A stretch of 64,000 bases of DNA, taken from assembly GCA_024509875.1 (NCBI GenBank), contig JAMPIV010011345.1, positions 62,001 through 126,000 of the forward strand, given 5' to 3'. Each line of letters starts with the position of its first letter. Within the stretch, counting starts at the first letter, position 1. A program made the position numbers and the translations under genes. This DNA is from Oreohelix idahoensis (Eukaryota; Mollusca; Gastropoda; Stylommatophora; Oreohelicidae). Below, one piece after another: positions 1 to 12,671 of the stretch. The notes under the pieces were generated by a model, which did no database searches, was not told where the DNA came from, and saw only the letters and a list, made by a program, of their open reading frames with translations.

Positions 1-60
1 GGGCTGGGTCACCCCAGGAGCCGTTTGTGGCCTAAAAAATTCCCGCCTCATCTGGGGATC
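1..60 (-). repeat. tRNA-derived SINE, body fragment
   Basis: Minus-strand body of a tRNA-derived SINE whose head lies at 1314-1382. The LINE at 61-1313 separates the two halves. Position 50-60 (ATCTGGGGATC) is repeated at 1314-1324, so these 11 bases are the target-site duplication and the halves join there. The SINE continues past the left window edge. Confidence 0.6.
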
Positions 61-1313
61 TTCTTTCTTCTTCTTCTTCTTCTTTGTACACTCTCAGACG
101 TCCACTTGAATGTTCTCAAAGAAAGCAGTAGTCAGTTTGAGGCTATTTGAATCCCCGTAAAGCTTTTCCACGAAAGGAGCTGGCGTCGGCCATATGCACT
201 TTCACTGTACCACATATAAGGGGCAACTTTGAAGCAGATGTTCAGCAGTCATTTGATCAGTGCCACGGTTACACTGATCGGTAGTTCCTATCTTTAGCTT
301 GTTGAATAGATGGTATCTCAATCTGTTGTGGCCAGTGCGGAGTCTCTTCTGTGGAGCTGGTAGTAAGCATCATTCTGTGTGTGCCCTGGATGTTCTACAT
401 TCCATTTGTTTCTGTAACTGATTCTGATAAAACTCTTTGCCTCCTCAAAAGTTATGCTTGCGTCAGGCTGAGGTAGATGTGAACCTTCTTTTGCCATTCT
501 GTCAGCCTCTTCATTGCCGGCGATGTTACAATGAGATGGGATCCATTGGATCACAACACTTTTGAATCGTTGACAAAGTTTGTGGAGCACTACTCTGAAA
601 TCATCCAGGTCTGTATTATTTTGGCATTTCAACGTTGCAATTACTGACTGTGCATCAGTAAAGAAAGCAACTTGTTTCTCTGCCCTTTCTTCTGTCATTA
701 TAACCTCTGCTGCAGTTTTTAAGGCATCTGCCTCTGCTCTGAAGTTGCTGGAGAATCGTCCTGTCGCCACTGACAGCCTTTTTTCTGCACCAGTGCTTAA
801 GGTCAGAAAGACACCCCCACCTCCATTTTCTGTTGCATTTGTTGCTGATCCATCTATGTATGCATGGGTCCAGGTGTTGCGTGGATAATGTTTCTCTATG
901 TATTTTGTCGCTATGGATTTTCTATCTGTTGCAGTTTGGCTCTTTTTTCTTTCAATTCCAGGAATGTTTTCTATCATTTTAGGGAAACGATTTTGTTTCC
1001 AAACTGGAAGCTTGTGTGCAGTGTAGATGGGTTTAACAGTGGATATTTCATCTATGGATACTGCTCTCATTTGTGGTTTGGTTGATTCTACAAAATTACT
1101 TCGTTTGAGTCTTTGCCTTCTAAGAGCATTTATTCTATGGCACATTGGGTGGTCTGCTAGTCTTTTGAATTTTTCGGCCTGTTGCTGAGCCCTGCAGTCT
1201 CTTCTATCTGTCATTGGCTGGAGGCAAGTAATCTTTTCGAGTTCTTTTATAGGTGTTGACTTCATGCCTCCCGTTATAATTCTCATTGCTTGATTTTGGA
1301 GTCTGCTAATTTT
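61..1313 (-). mobile_element. 5'-truncated RNase H-bearing LINE inserted in a SINE
   Basis: Non-LTR retrotransposon on the minus strand. Its 3' end is a (GAA)n tail seen as (TTC)n at about 61-86. Its 5'-truncated end is at 1313. An 11-bp direct repeat, ATCTGGGGATC, flanks it at 50-60 and 1314-1324. The coding part holds the end of the RT region, an RNase H domain and a C-terminal Cys/His motif. That layout fits the I/Jockey-like group of LINEs; the exact clade was not determined. Confidence 0.85.
94..1313 (-). pseudogene. LINE pol C-terminal part: RT tail, RNase H, zinc motif
   Basis: Broken coding region of the LINE. The long open part runs from 1313 down to 318; the apparent start ATG at 1331 belongs to the SINE, not the LINE. 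It begins with the post-RT segment (LQNQAMRIITGG). An RNase H domain follows, with YIDGSA (first Asp), the Glu of FRAEADALK, FTDAQSVIA (second Asp) and PSHCNIAGNEEADRMAK (final His and Asp region), so all the usual catalytic positions look present. Near 318-335 the frame shifts. In the next frame a TAEHLLQSCP motif, typical of the C-terminal zinc knuckle of these LINEs, can be read before a stop near 94-96. An in-frame TGA around 200 is a further lesion. Not functional here. Confidence 0.85.
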
Positions 1314-1382
1314 ATCTGGGGATCGAACCATAGACCACTGCGCTAGGAAGCCAGTGCACTAACCACTATGCTACCGCGGCTT
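1314..1382 (-). repeat. tRNA-derived SINE head with A and B boxes
   Basis: On the minus strand TAGCATAGTGG (1363-1373) matches the RNA polymerase III A box and GGTTCGATCCCC (1318-1329) matches the B box, at tRNA-like spacing. The tRNA-like head would continue into 1-60 without the LINE. It could be a tRNA pseudogene, but the non-tRNA body at 1-60 favours a SINE. Confidence 0.65.
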
Positions 1383-2849
1383 TTCTTTAAACAGGAAGCA
1401 CTTGTTTTGTTTCCGTAGTTATCACCGACACATTTTGTTGTTTAAATTTTTCATTTCAGTAAATGACCATGCCAGATCCTGAAAACTGTTGAAATAATAT
1501 TGATGGTAAGCTGTTAGCTCCATTGTCACAGAGAATGCCCAAATTCTGACTTTCTTTTGACGCATCCGTTTTAAAATAACACAAGAAAGGGCAAGGACGA
1601 GTCTCTGGTGTCATATAACAAGATGATCTGGGTAGACGAGTGTTGTAAGATATAAAAGCTATCATCTAGGAGAAGGAAACTGATTTCAAACCTCCTGTTT
1701 CCTTGCAGGTAGACCAGGGACAAACATAGCCATGTATGTCAAGCCTGACACGAATGTCTGCTGACATCGCATGCCACGGGTCATAGAAACAGTACGGAGT
1801 AATTTGCTTGCAGATATCCCAGGAATAAGAATGGAGTAGAATAGTGCGCATCCCGTGGTGAGATTGCGACAAGCTTTTGAGGGCAATCATAATCACTGAT
1901 AACAATAATGATAATAATCACGTGCAAAACTATTTCTTAATATGGCTATGTACTGATACAATTAATGTCAAGGATAATCGCATACTCTACATCTTTAGGC
2001 AAGAAACTGTGATTGTAAGAAACCATAAAAACATCAATTACAGTGAAAATGGTAAATACAGAAGTTTTCCTAAATCCGCACCTGTTAGTTCTGTGATAGA
2101 GTTCATCGTTTTCAGTGGAGAGGTCCTCAGCATGAACACGTGTGTTCGACCATTTAAGTAATACCTTTTACCACCATTCAGTATTAACTTGTATGCGTCC
2201 GTGTGGTGTTTTAGCTTGCGTTTTAACATGTTCAACTGTGTGTCTACGTCAAAATTGCTGCGTATGAAGATATGAAAGTTAATCGTTTGGAAGAAAACGA
2301 TGTAATGGACGTTGGAGACGCAAGTCTAAGGGATGAAATAGAGAGTCAAGATAATGTCTGCTGGAAAAGTACCCACATTTTGCTAGCGAAGATCGACGCC
2401 CTTTCAAACTGTCGCTTTACATATCCAATTATGTTCATCGACAGAATTGTGCCGCCCTCGTGTGTTTATGTCGCATCAAAGTTATGTCCCCATCTTCGGC
2501 ACGTGTTTCACGTGCGCCCCTTTGTACCGCATGTCAGTTATTGTTCACTGTGAGTTTTCCAGTTGGAAAATAATGCAAAGCAAAAATTAATACCACATGT
2601 TCACAAGTAGTAGCATAAACTTTCGGGCAAAACCTTTAATGTCGTTGAATGTGAAAAAGGTAAACGTAGTCCTGCAGCCGCGTGAAGTGTTAGAGACTTC
2701 ACTTATATCAAGTTTAGGCGTCATGGGTTTTAATGTTTCAACCAAGTTCCAAATTTCAAGGTGTTCTTCCCCTCCCCAATTATACTGGTGCTTCCGATGT
2801 TTTCCTGTGGTAATTACTCTTCTCCTGCATCTCATTTCATAAGTTTATT
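1383..2849. other. No recognised feature
   Basis: About 1.5 kb with only short open frames on both strands and none resembling a known protein. AT-rich in places (AATAATGATAATAAT near 1900). I see no terminal repeats, tails or domains. Confidence 0.5.
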
Positions 2850-3324
2850 AACAAAGGCAGTTATTGTTTCAGACTCACAATCCATGCTTCGAAAGGTCCA
2901 AAATGGATGGCTCCGACATGAATGGAAAACCTCCATAGCAACATCGAATCTTCAAGAACTGTTATGGATCTACTGTCCTGGTCATGCCGGGGTACGCAGC
3001 AATGAAAGAGCTGACAGACTAGCTTCAAGAGCACCCATAGAAGGTGCATTGGCCATGGATAAGAGAGAAATACTGAAGGCAATTCATGATCGCCTATTAG
3101 AGAATGACACTGCAATTGATGAATCCTGAAGGCTAAGACTGCTGAAATTTGGCATCAAACGTAAAACCAGCAGGGATGGACATATGAGAGGACGCATCCG
3201 GCGTGAATACAACCAGTGCGCAACAGGAACAATTAGCATTCATACACTTCGACATTTGCTGGGGGAGACTGAGCGCCTATGGGTTCTCCCGGAGTGCAAT
3301 GACGTCGATTCTGATCAAAAATAA
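2850..3324 (+). pseudogene. RNase H-like fragment of a LINE
   Basis: C-terminal half of an RNase H domain, readable to a stop at 3127-3129. It has VSDSQSMLRKVQ (active-site Asp strand), then WIYCPGHAGVRSNERADRLA, the His and final Asp motif that ends LINE-type RNase H. The first part of the domain is missing. Downstream, about 3180-3324, further codons in a shifted frame resemble the tail usually found after this type of RNase H (TLRHLLGETERLW). No intron or promoter is evident, so this is a retroelement relic. Confidence 0.65.
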
Positions 3325-3339
3325 CAACAATTTCATAAA

Positions 3340-4189
3340 TTGAAAGTTTCTACACCGCCTAGGCCGGTCCCAAGCCCGGCTGAAAAAGGAGGAGGTCGGC
3401 CTGCACGAAGGCCGTAAGGAGGCAGCTCCTCCATCATGCAAAGGCACAACAGGCCAATCACCTGTTTGCTTTAAATCATGATTACGCGAAATACAAGAGA
3501 GAAAACCTGACTGATTCCAAAGGCGACGAACTGGAACGGACTACGACTTATGGAACTTGGAACACAAGAAATATAAATGGGAAAGAAGAGGAGCTGGTGG
3601 AAGAGACGAGGAAAGCAAAACTAGAAATCTTGGCTTTAATGGAAACGAAGAAAAGGGGACAAGGAGTCATGGATCTCAATGGCGACCCGCTGCTCTACAG
3701 TGGTATACCCACATTTGAATGAGCTAAAGGGGGCATGGGTTGCATTGTGGTAAAAGAAAAAAAAAGATAGTATCAAGGGATGGAACTTTGTCTCGGAGCG
3801 CATTATGGTTGTAAAACTAAAAGAAGGAGAAACCATAATCAACCTTGTCATAGTGTATGGGCCAAATAAGGATGAGAGAGCAGAGGTCAAGGAGGAATTC
3901 TTCGAGCTGCTTCAAAGGACAGTGGATGACTGCCTAGATGAAATTATCATGCTCGGAGATTTCAATGCCAGAGTTGGAAATGACAATGCTAGATTATCGG
4001 AAGAGTTACTCAGCCTAGGAACTGCCCAACATCACGCAAGAAACTAAGTAAACGAACGGGAGAAATGAGCAAACTCTCTCTGGACACTGAAATTGATAGC
4101 CGCTTTGGCAAAGCTGTAAACCATCTTTGCCCGCCTCACAATGCATCTTTGTGGGAACTCCAAAACTATGGAGTTATCGGAAGATATGG
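3340..4189 (+). pseudogene. LINE 5' region and APE-type endonuclease, first part
   Basis: A 5' leader (about 3350-3530) is followed by an apurinic-like endonuclease domain. Visible motifs are the opening TWNTRNING, ILALMETKK carrying the conserved Glu, VIVYGPN, and MLGDFNARVG carrying the GDFNA active-site signature. The frame is interrupted several times, for example a stop after TFE near 3718 and short A-run shifts near 3755. The domain is cut at 4189 by the outer LTR retrotransposon and resumes at 23252. The RT part of this LINE is not found, so the copy was truncated as well. The motifs suit the RTE/CR1 range of LINEs; I did not resolve the clade. Confidence 0.8.
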
Positions 4190-6198
4190 TGTAGCAAGTT
4201 TAATTTGCTGGGGAGGTTATGATGTTATACCTAAAAGGAAAGAAATCGGTGTCTGTGTTAACCGTGTGAGGTCAAGCACATGTAGGCCCCTGACTCTAAT
4301 AGATGATGATGAAGTATTTGCAGGGAACCTAACGCTACCTCCCTAGATCTCACACGGTCACTATTTTGGCTCTAGTGTCTGGTGTATGATGTACCTAATG
4401 TCTAGGGGAGAAATGGAAATGATGGTACATTAACACAAAACACTTTAACTCACTATAAGGAATTGACTAAAACAGTGGTTAAGGTTTTTCTTTAAAATTC
4501 GATATTTTCTTTTTACAATTTAATCTGCCTGTCCAGCCATCTCTTTTGGACAGGTCTTTGAAAATGAGGAAAAGATAGTTTACATAAAAGGATTAACTAA
4601 AATGTGTGGACTCTTTGTCCAATAAGTATAAAGTCACTTTATCTCTCCTGTTGGTGTATTCACAGATTACAACTTTATTATCTAATAGTGTTTGTCACTT
4701 GTTAGGAGGGGCTGTAGTTTCATCACGCCCCATAACATCCTGGGTATGATTGAAAATACCAAAGTTTATTGTAACTGAAGTGTCAGATATACCCAGATGC
4801 TAACACATCACCTGGGATTCTTTGTAGAAGGATAATTCAGTATGTAGTTGCAGAAAATATAGATATCTCAGCACACACAAGCTCCTCCAGCTATCTGCTG
4901 ACAGCATAAACGTTTTACCGGAGACTTGTTGGCGTTACACTCACTCATCAGGTTTCCTGTCGTCGGCTGGTAACAGGAAATGAAACCTCACAATTTCAAG
5001 AAATAGTAACAAATAACGCTGACTTGCAAAGAATGGCCTCAGTTTTCCTCTGCACTGCCCAGACTGCGAATTAATTCTTTATTTTATAAATTAACACAGC
5101 TGATCTCAGCGTATTTGATAGAAAAAGTTTTTGTCAACTGGCGATGAGCATTGAAAGCTTTTTGCTAATATCTATTAGTACTGACCAATGGAAAACTTGC
5201 GACTACCAGAATTCAAATGTAGTTTTTGAAAAAAAAAAAAAATTCCAAACAAACTCTGTGTCTGGTAGTCGATTGGTCAGTCTGCGTTAGTTATGCCAAT
5301 ACAAAAAGATGTTTAGTTTTGGTTAACATTTACCTACCGCTCCCCTTTCCTCGTTTTACCCAATCGGATTTGAATTTACTCCAATGCCTCTTTCTAAGCT
5401 GGCGTCCCCACTAACGTTATGAAAAAAAACAAGCAGGAACCAAAGTCTGTCCGTCTTAGTGTTACTAGACAGATAGTATTTTCTCAATAACTTGGCTAAT
5501 AATTGGACTATCATATTTTTTTTAACACATTTTTGCTAAGGGACTCTAAGCTATACTACCATATGATTTTTATGGTCAGATTCATTATGGTTTAGATTTT
5601 CAATTTTGTCACTGTCAATCATCAAATAAAAATTTTACACAAGTCGGCCATCTTCCCCCTCTCATCTCTCTCTAGCATTTTTATTCAAATAACTAACTTG
5701 TTTGAGTAACGTCAGAAATACATTACTTGGCGAGAATTTAAACTGTCTGTGTGTATATATCATCGGGCCAATCCCACCGCGTGTCAAGCGAAGCGGGGTT
5801 TTGCGCGGCGGGTGTTAGAATTGGCGTTAATTATTACTGTTTTCTCGTGTTACACTACCAAAAAATGTAAGGATTACTACTATTAGAGGCGTTAAAGTTA
5901 AAATATTACGTTAATTCAGACAGTAATTTGGCAGCACCTTTCTGGCAGATCGTTAATTATAAGTCTTGCCGCAGTCTCTATCAGATCGGGCAAAATTTTA
6001 AAAATGTTTATAGTACGTCACAAGGAAAGCGAGTAGGTTTATACGGCGGGATCGTTTCTAAGCATCAACATGGCACAAACTTCAGCGCGATGCTGGCGTG
6101 TGAGATGCTTATAGTCAGACACAATCGGGCGGGGTTATTTATTATCATAGGACTAAAATCTTACTGAAATGAGCGATTATCTCGCAGATTTTACTACA
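4190..6198 (-). repeat. Outer element 3' LTR (left copy)
   Basis: 2009-bp LTR, direct-repeat partner of 21361-23251. It keeps a segment at about 5669-5785 that the other LTR lacks. Short open frames inside it (for example 5226-5414 and 5928-6167) recur in the other LTR and are not genes. Confidence 0.92.
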
Positions 6199-6210
6199 CA
6201 CCTCCCGTCC
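6199..6210 (-). promoter_or_regulatory. Polypurine tract of outer element
   Basis: Directly abuts the 3' LTR. On the minus strand it reads GGACGGGAGGTG, the expected plus-strand primer for reverse transcription. Confidence 0.7.
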
Positions 6211-6269
6211 TAGAACATGCATTCATTTGCAAGTTATAATCTGCGAGATAACTTAGCTCAACTGAAGTC

Positions 6270-9200
6270 TTACGCGTTTTTCTGATCTTCATCATAAGGA
6301 TGTCTACTCAAAAAGTCTGCACCGACGTTCTGAGCGCCGGGAATATATTCAATCAGAAATGAGTATGGCTGTAACAATAATGACCATCTCAATAATCTGG
6401 AATTTTCATGCTTGGCTTGTGACAGGAATACGAGAGGTGAATGATCCGTTTGGACCACAAATGTCCTGCCATATAGATAAATCTGGAATTTTTTTAAAGC
6501 CCTTTTAAAAGCTAGACATTCCTTTTCACTTGTTGAATAATTTTTTCCGCCTTGTTCAACTTGCGGCTTGCATAAGCGACTGGGTTCAATTCTCCATCTT
6601 GTGAGGAGGACCTATACAACAATGTAGCGCTCAGGCCCACATTGCTTGCGTCACTTCTCGCGATAAATTCTTGATTCAAGTCAGGCAATTGCAATACTGG
6701 CCTACTTGTGAGTTTTTCTTGTAACTCCTGGTAAGCCAATTCACACTGTGCGGACCAATTTATTGTATCAGGTTGACCCTTGCGTGTTAAATCCGTCAGA
6801 GGAGCACATATAGAGTTAAAATGTTTAATGTACTTTTGGTAGAACCCACACAACGACACGAAAGATCGCACATCTTTCTTTGTTTGTGGCCTACGTGCTC
6901 TTTTCAATTTTTCCAGATTCTTGGGATCAGGGGTCATGCTACCCTGATGTACAGTATGTCCCAAGAATTCCAACTCTTTACAACCAATACAATATTTTGT
7001 TGGTCTAGCGGTCAAGTTAGCCTCTCTGAGTCTATCAAACAGCATATTCAAAGAGGTAACATGTTCCTCAAATGTTTCCGTAGCAATGAGGATATCATCC
7101 ATAAAATTCGAAATACATGGATTTTTCAGGGGATCCAACAATTTTCGCATCATCCTAGAAAACACACTCGGGGCATTTTTCAACCCAAACGGTAACATGT
7201 TGAACTCATAATGATCTTCCGAGGTGCTAAAGGCTAAATAAGGTCGAACTTCAGGCTTTACTGGAATTTGGTAATAGCCTTTGCTAAGATCCACCTTAGA
7301 AAAATATTTTGCCTTGTTCAGCCTGGCAAATAGTTGAGTAGTATCAGGTAATGGATCCACCTGACCTTCTGTGACAGCATTCAGTTTCCTGTAATCGATG
7401 CACAGTCTATGTTCTCCCGATGGTTTTCGCAACAAAACCACACAGGAACTATAAGGAGACTCACTGTGAGAAATAATCCCTTCTTGTAACAAATAATCTA
7501 TCTCCTCTTATCCCTTCTTGTAACAAATAATCTATCTCCTCTTTTAAAGCTTTTTCCTTAGCGAAAGGAATAGAATAGGGCCTCATACAGATAGGTGCTG
7601 GGTCTAGTAGTTTTATATCATATTCCAACAAATTTGTGTGCCCCGGTTTATCCGTTAACACATCTGTATGTTTCTCAAGGACCTGTTGAACCTTCTCCCT
7701 CTGTCCTTTTGTCAGGTGATTACTGATCTTCACCTGTGCAAACGTTTCACTGGTTTTCAGTGCATATTCAAATGAGGTGAGAGGGTCATTTTTCATTTTG
7801 GTTGCGATAGACAAGGCCATTAGGTGTGTTCCTTCCTGGATTTGTCTGTCCAGATATTTCTTCAAAAGGTTCACATGATAGACTTTTTCCTTTTCCTTTT
7901 TGTCTATCTTATAATTTGTTCTGGATACCTTTTCCAAAACTGTATATGGACCTTGCCATCCGATCTGAAGTTTATTGTTGCTGCCGGGCAATAGAAGAAG
8001 TACCTTCTCCCCTACAGCAAGCTCCATATCCTTCGCTTTCTTATTATAATAAGCAGCATGCTTTTTCTTGGCTTGTCTCAAATTATCATTTGCCAGTTTC
8101 CAACTAGTTTTTAAACGAGTGGTCAGTTCGTTCACATATTGATATGATGAGGTAACAGTCTCCTCTGCCTTCTCATCTGTCCAAGTCCTTAACGATGCTT
8201 CTAATGGACCTTTTATTGGCCTCCCAAATAACAGGGTTGCGGGTGCCATCCCGGTTGAATTATGTGGAACTTCCCGGTACGCAAACAACGCGGCGGGCAA
8301 GTATTGGTCCCACGTATCAGGTTTCTCATGTGCCAGCTTTCTCAGGATAGAAATGAGAGTCCCATTGAACCTCTCTACCTGGCCGTTCCCTTGGGGTGAT
8401 ACGGACTACAATGAAAGTGCTTGGCTTGAAACAACCTAAAAACCTCTTCTGTTAGTTTCCCCTTGAACTGTGAGCCGTTATCAGTCAAGATTTGATGCGG
8501 GAATCCTAACCTTGTGAATATAGTAAGTAATGCCTCTGCCACATGTTTCGAATCGATTGAAGACAGGGCTACCGCCTCTCCCCACATAGAACAAGTGTCT
8601 ACCAGAGTAAGGATATAACTGTTCCTCCTCTTGATCCGAGTGAGAGGTCCCACAATATCCACTGCAACTCTCTCAAAAGGTGTTCCCACTATGGGCATTT
8701 CCCCTAGAGTTGCTGGAGCAGTCCAATGCTTTGGAGCTACTCTCTGGCATTCTGGACAGGATTTTACATATCTCTTTATATCTTCCGTTATCCCTGGCCA
8801 GAAATAATGACAAGCTATACGCTGTCCTGTTGCGCTAATCCCCATGTGACCACTGAAGGGGATAGTATGACCTAACTCCATCACCTTTTCCCTATATGAA
8901 CTGGGAAGGACCAGCTGTCCGTGACCAGCTGAACCAGTGCCGGCCTTCCTATATAACAATTTATTCTTCATATAAAATTCTCCTTTATTAGGAGGAGTAT
9001 GGCTCTTTGGGAGTTTCTTATAACACGGCTTCAGTGACCTATCTTCAGCCTGTGCCTTCCTCATCTCCTCTGGATGAGTATTTATAGGTTCATCTTCTTC
9101 CTTTCTGGATTGTGATCGGGTCTGGATGGCTGCCAAGACCACAGGTCTCTTGGGATTCCCCAAGTAGACATAACGACACCCCAATATCAGAGGGTAGATG

Positions 9201-10105
9201 GGTGCGTCGATCACTGCTGCTCTGATTACACCTTCCACATAGCGAGTTTTCACATTTATTCTTGCTATGGGAAGTGTCATGAGTGGTATGTCCTTGGTCG
9301 CCCCTTGTATCTCCACTGTTTCTGTGGTATACTGATCTGGGTTCACCAAGTGCGAGCTCACGACAGAATCAAAATCTAAACCGGTATCATAGAGGCACCT
9401 AATGGTGACATCATTGCATACAACATCCTCACAAACTGGGGGGTGATAAGGTTCCTGCTGTCCAACAGGTTTGTCCTTTACTTCCTTGTTCGCCATTTTC
9501 ATAGCAGCAAATCCAGCAAGTTTACTTTTACAAAATTTAATGTCATGTCCATCCCTCTTACAATATCTACAATATAATCTACCTTGATGAAAAGGTTTTC
9601 TTTCATCATTCTTTCTGTCAGTGAAATGCGAGGTTTTATTTTTATAATCATTTCGAGGCCTATCAAAGTTTTGCTTACCTCTATTGCCAAATTTATTATA
9701 GTTTTGTGGGGCCTTATAATGATCTACTGGTTTCTTTTTGGTGCCAGCTACCTCTGCCTGGGCTGCCTGATACCTCTCAGCGACATTATTTATCTCACCC
9801 AGCCTCTCCGCGCCCTGTTCCATGAGAAACTTTCTCATGTCTGGAGCCATGTACTCTCTCATCTGTTCTATGAGTATCATCTCTTTAAGATCTTGGGTTT
9901 TCCCCAAAGTAGCCCATTTCTCCATATACGTTTCTAACCGGGAGGAGAACTGGTTATAGGTCTCACCCGACAGTAGCCTGGCATTCCTAAATTTCTTTCT
10001 ATAAAACTCTCCGTTCTTTTCGTATCTTAACAAAAGCGCCTGCTTCAACATGTCATAGTTGTCTTGGTCATCCCTGCTCATTTTGGAAAAAACTTCATAA
10101 GCTGT
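6270..10105 (-). pseudogene. Outer element gag C-term, PR, INT, RT, RNase H
   Basis: Main part of a fused gag-pol on the minus strand. From its start: the end of the gag core; a CCHC zinc knuckle (CRYCKRDGHDIKFC, about 9540-9585); aspartic protease with DTG (near 9385); integrase zinc region (GHMG then CPECQR) and core with VAVDIVGPL and LTDNGSQF; then a GPY/F-type tail (WQGPYTVLEK), RT with FMDDIL (about 7105), and RNase H ending GADFLSR. Breaks: a one-base deletion near 8385-8392, just before the integrase Glu region; a 34-bp tandem duplication at 7476-7543; and an A-run shift near 6548 inside RNase H. At 10105 the gag is cut by the inner element and continues at 20421. Pol order INT-RT-RH is Gmr1-like. 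Confidence 0.92.
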
Positions 10106-12632
10106 TGTCGTAAATTTATTTTGAGAGAAAGAGTCTAGAAATAGTAGTCCGGTTTAGAGTGTAGAATGATGATGAAAACTCAGTGATAGAAATGTATAGA
10201 TTAAATATGATGCTCCACAGAGTGCTGGAGGAGAGTAAAGACAGACTTATTTACGACAAATCGTTTCTCTCAATCTTCTCTTCCACTCTCCTGGTCAAAC
10301 AATTATTTGCCAGTTTTCCAGACACACGTCTGCGCTCACACCGATTTGTTGCTTCAAACACTCAGACGACGTGGATACAGCTATATTAAACAAATAGGGA
10401 ATTTTGGGCTTTTGGGTATTCCAACACAGTCCGATATAAGTTTATGATGTTTATTAACCTAAAAGATCAAATCACAAAAAAACAATATCAAGTGTTACAT
10501 AAAATTATCATAAGTACAGAAAAATGTAAATATCAAGGTAGGGAGGGGGTGAAGAAGATTGGTATCGACTAAGCCCTTCCCGCTTGTATTAGACAAAGAT
10601 AAACCCAGTCTCAAGATAGATAGTTATCAGGAGCATAGGTAATGTAACCCAACAGTGAATTTAATTACTCTGAAAGAGGTGTTACAATATTAGTTATGGT
10701 GGTAGACAAAAAAATACTGTTATCCCAACTGGTGTCTTCCCTTTACTAAGCAAAGAAAAAAAAAAGGGGGGGGGGGTGAAACAGAGTTAACAAATTATCC
10801 CACTAAAGGAACAATGCCGGGTATACAGAAAAACGTATTACCCGGTAGGCAAGTTAACAAATGGTTTGTTGCAAAAAAAATTAAATCTCCTGTCATTCAT
10901 GCACACTGTGCGGATCCACACTCATATACACCACACACTTACCGATTGCAGCATCAGACAAATCCATAGCATGATATACACAGTAATTAAACTCTTTACA
11001 GGTAAAACTGTCTAGTCCTTCTATGTCCCGCCCCAGATAATGCGAGGATTCACTGAGAGCAAATATTCCCGCTTATCGCCGGACTTGAAGTTCTAAGAGT
11101 TCTTGTGTTTTATTATAAAGAAACGAGTCTATGGGATGGCACTGACGCAGTTCGACATAGGGGTGAAAAATGAGGTGATGGTATACTCCTTCACTGCGTG
11201 ATGATAGCCACTGACCGGTAAAGTTTTTAATCCAGTGAGGAAAAACTAGGCTCAGTCACAGTCAGGTAAATCGGTAATCTCTCACATTTAGAGCCGTACA
11301 TAAATTATTGCTACTGGCACTGTTCATCTTCCAGTTTATCTCACAGATTGCAATTAAATTTGATGATAATATTTAAATGTTCTTGGGTTGGCTTTCTTTC
11401 ATGTAATTATGATAGCTAGGCCGTACCGGACCACCACAAGATTTACTTTAAAAAAATGTCTCATCAAACTGTCTGGAAGTTTAAGAACCGAGTATGGAAA
11501 CTCTGAAAGATTTCGTTATTGCTGGGATTGCAAAAGGTGATCAATCTAGAGAAAAAGATAGAAAACCCATAACAACATAATCATACTTTAAAATCAAATA
11601 ATCTTCTAAGCGCGCGATAAATTCCCCGTTAAGCCTATTATATATATATGCTCGCGTATTTAATTATGTATTTAATAAACACTGCGCGAGTTCTAGTGGT
11701 TAAATCACACATCTATAAATATAGGACTTAACTAAATTTATTAATTATAAATTCCTTCGCGACTTTAAAAGTTAATTTACGCATTAAACATCTATTATCC
11801 TTTTGGAAATAGTATAGCAGGTATATCATTACATTTACAACTGGAACTATTGAGACGGTTTAATTTAATAGGTTTAAATTAACACAAAATCCAATGAAAT
11901 ATAATGAATGAACTAGCCCACTGATCACTTTACACAATATATATATTACCGTTTTGCACAGAAATAGAATTCACTGCAAATATAAATGAAAATCCATGGG
12001 ATAATCTAGCAAGATTTCAAATATCGCTAGTGCTTCTATCAAGTTCTGGCCAGCGAATGATGAAGTGTATTTCTACGTGATCTGTATATCTACAACTGGA
12101 ATGCAAGATGACTGGGACATGAGAAACTTGACAGCTTTTGATCTCGGACGGATTTTGGGGATCTGACCGCCAGACCACAAAGAGAAGCCGCCCCTGGCCT
12201 CTCGTATCTTCGCTCGCTGCTTGCGTCAGCTTTCCCCATTCGCTCTGGCTGCGATCGGTTCCGTGCTAAACACCGAGATGCGAAATCGTTTCAGGGACCA
12301 CTACTGTCTTTGATAGCATGCCGCCCGTCCTTCCTGAGATCTCCACCAGTGTCTTTCTTCTAATCGCTCTGGTCCATCTTGCGAGCGGTTGAGTGTTCGC
12401 GCGGAGATGATAAATACCTGCGAGAACACTAGCTTCTCTGCTCGGGGATCGTCTCAGTGTCTTTGATCTCGTGCCGCATACTAAATGAGTCCCAGTGGCA
12501 TCAGTTCGCTCTGGCGAAACGAAAAGTTACAACAAATGTTCAGGGGTTCTAATGTTATGAAAAGCTAAAAGTCCCTTTAAATCATCCATCATATCAGGGA
12601 AAATTCACTTGTCGAACTAGACGTACGTCACA
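10106..12632 (-). repeat. Inner element 3' LTR (left copy)
   Basis: 2527-bp direct repeat of 17894-20420. On the plus strand it begins TGTCGTAAATTT and ends GTACGTCACA. It contains an A-run/G-run tract near 10758-10778 that differs in length between the LTRs. A 68-codon open frame at 10183-10389 recurs identically in the other LTR and is not treated as a gene. Confidence 0.94.
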
Positions 12633-12647
12633 ATCGTCCCCACTTTT
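12633..12647 (-). promoter_or_regulatory. Polypurine tract of inner element
   Basis: Adjoins the 3' LTR. On the minus strand it is AAAAGTGGGGACGAT, a purine-rich run in the position expected of the PPT. Confidence 0.65.
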
Positions 12648-12671
12648 AGACATGAAACCATTTTTCATGTT

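Noticed and set aside
1314..1382. Functional tRNA gene on the minus strand
   Set aside because: A and B boxes are present but the sequence continues into a SINE body and is broken by a LINE.
5928..6167. 79-codon frame, also at 22981-23220
   Set aside because: Inside the outer LTR pair; no domain and no independent support.
10183..10389. 68-codon frame, identical at 17971-18177
   Set aside because: Lies inside both LTRs of the inner element; duplication comes from the LTR pair, not from gene conservation.
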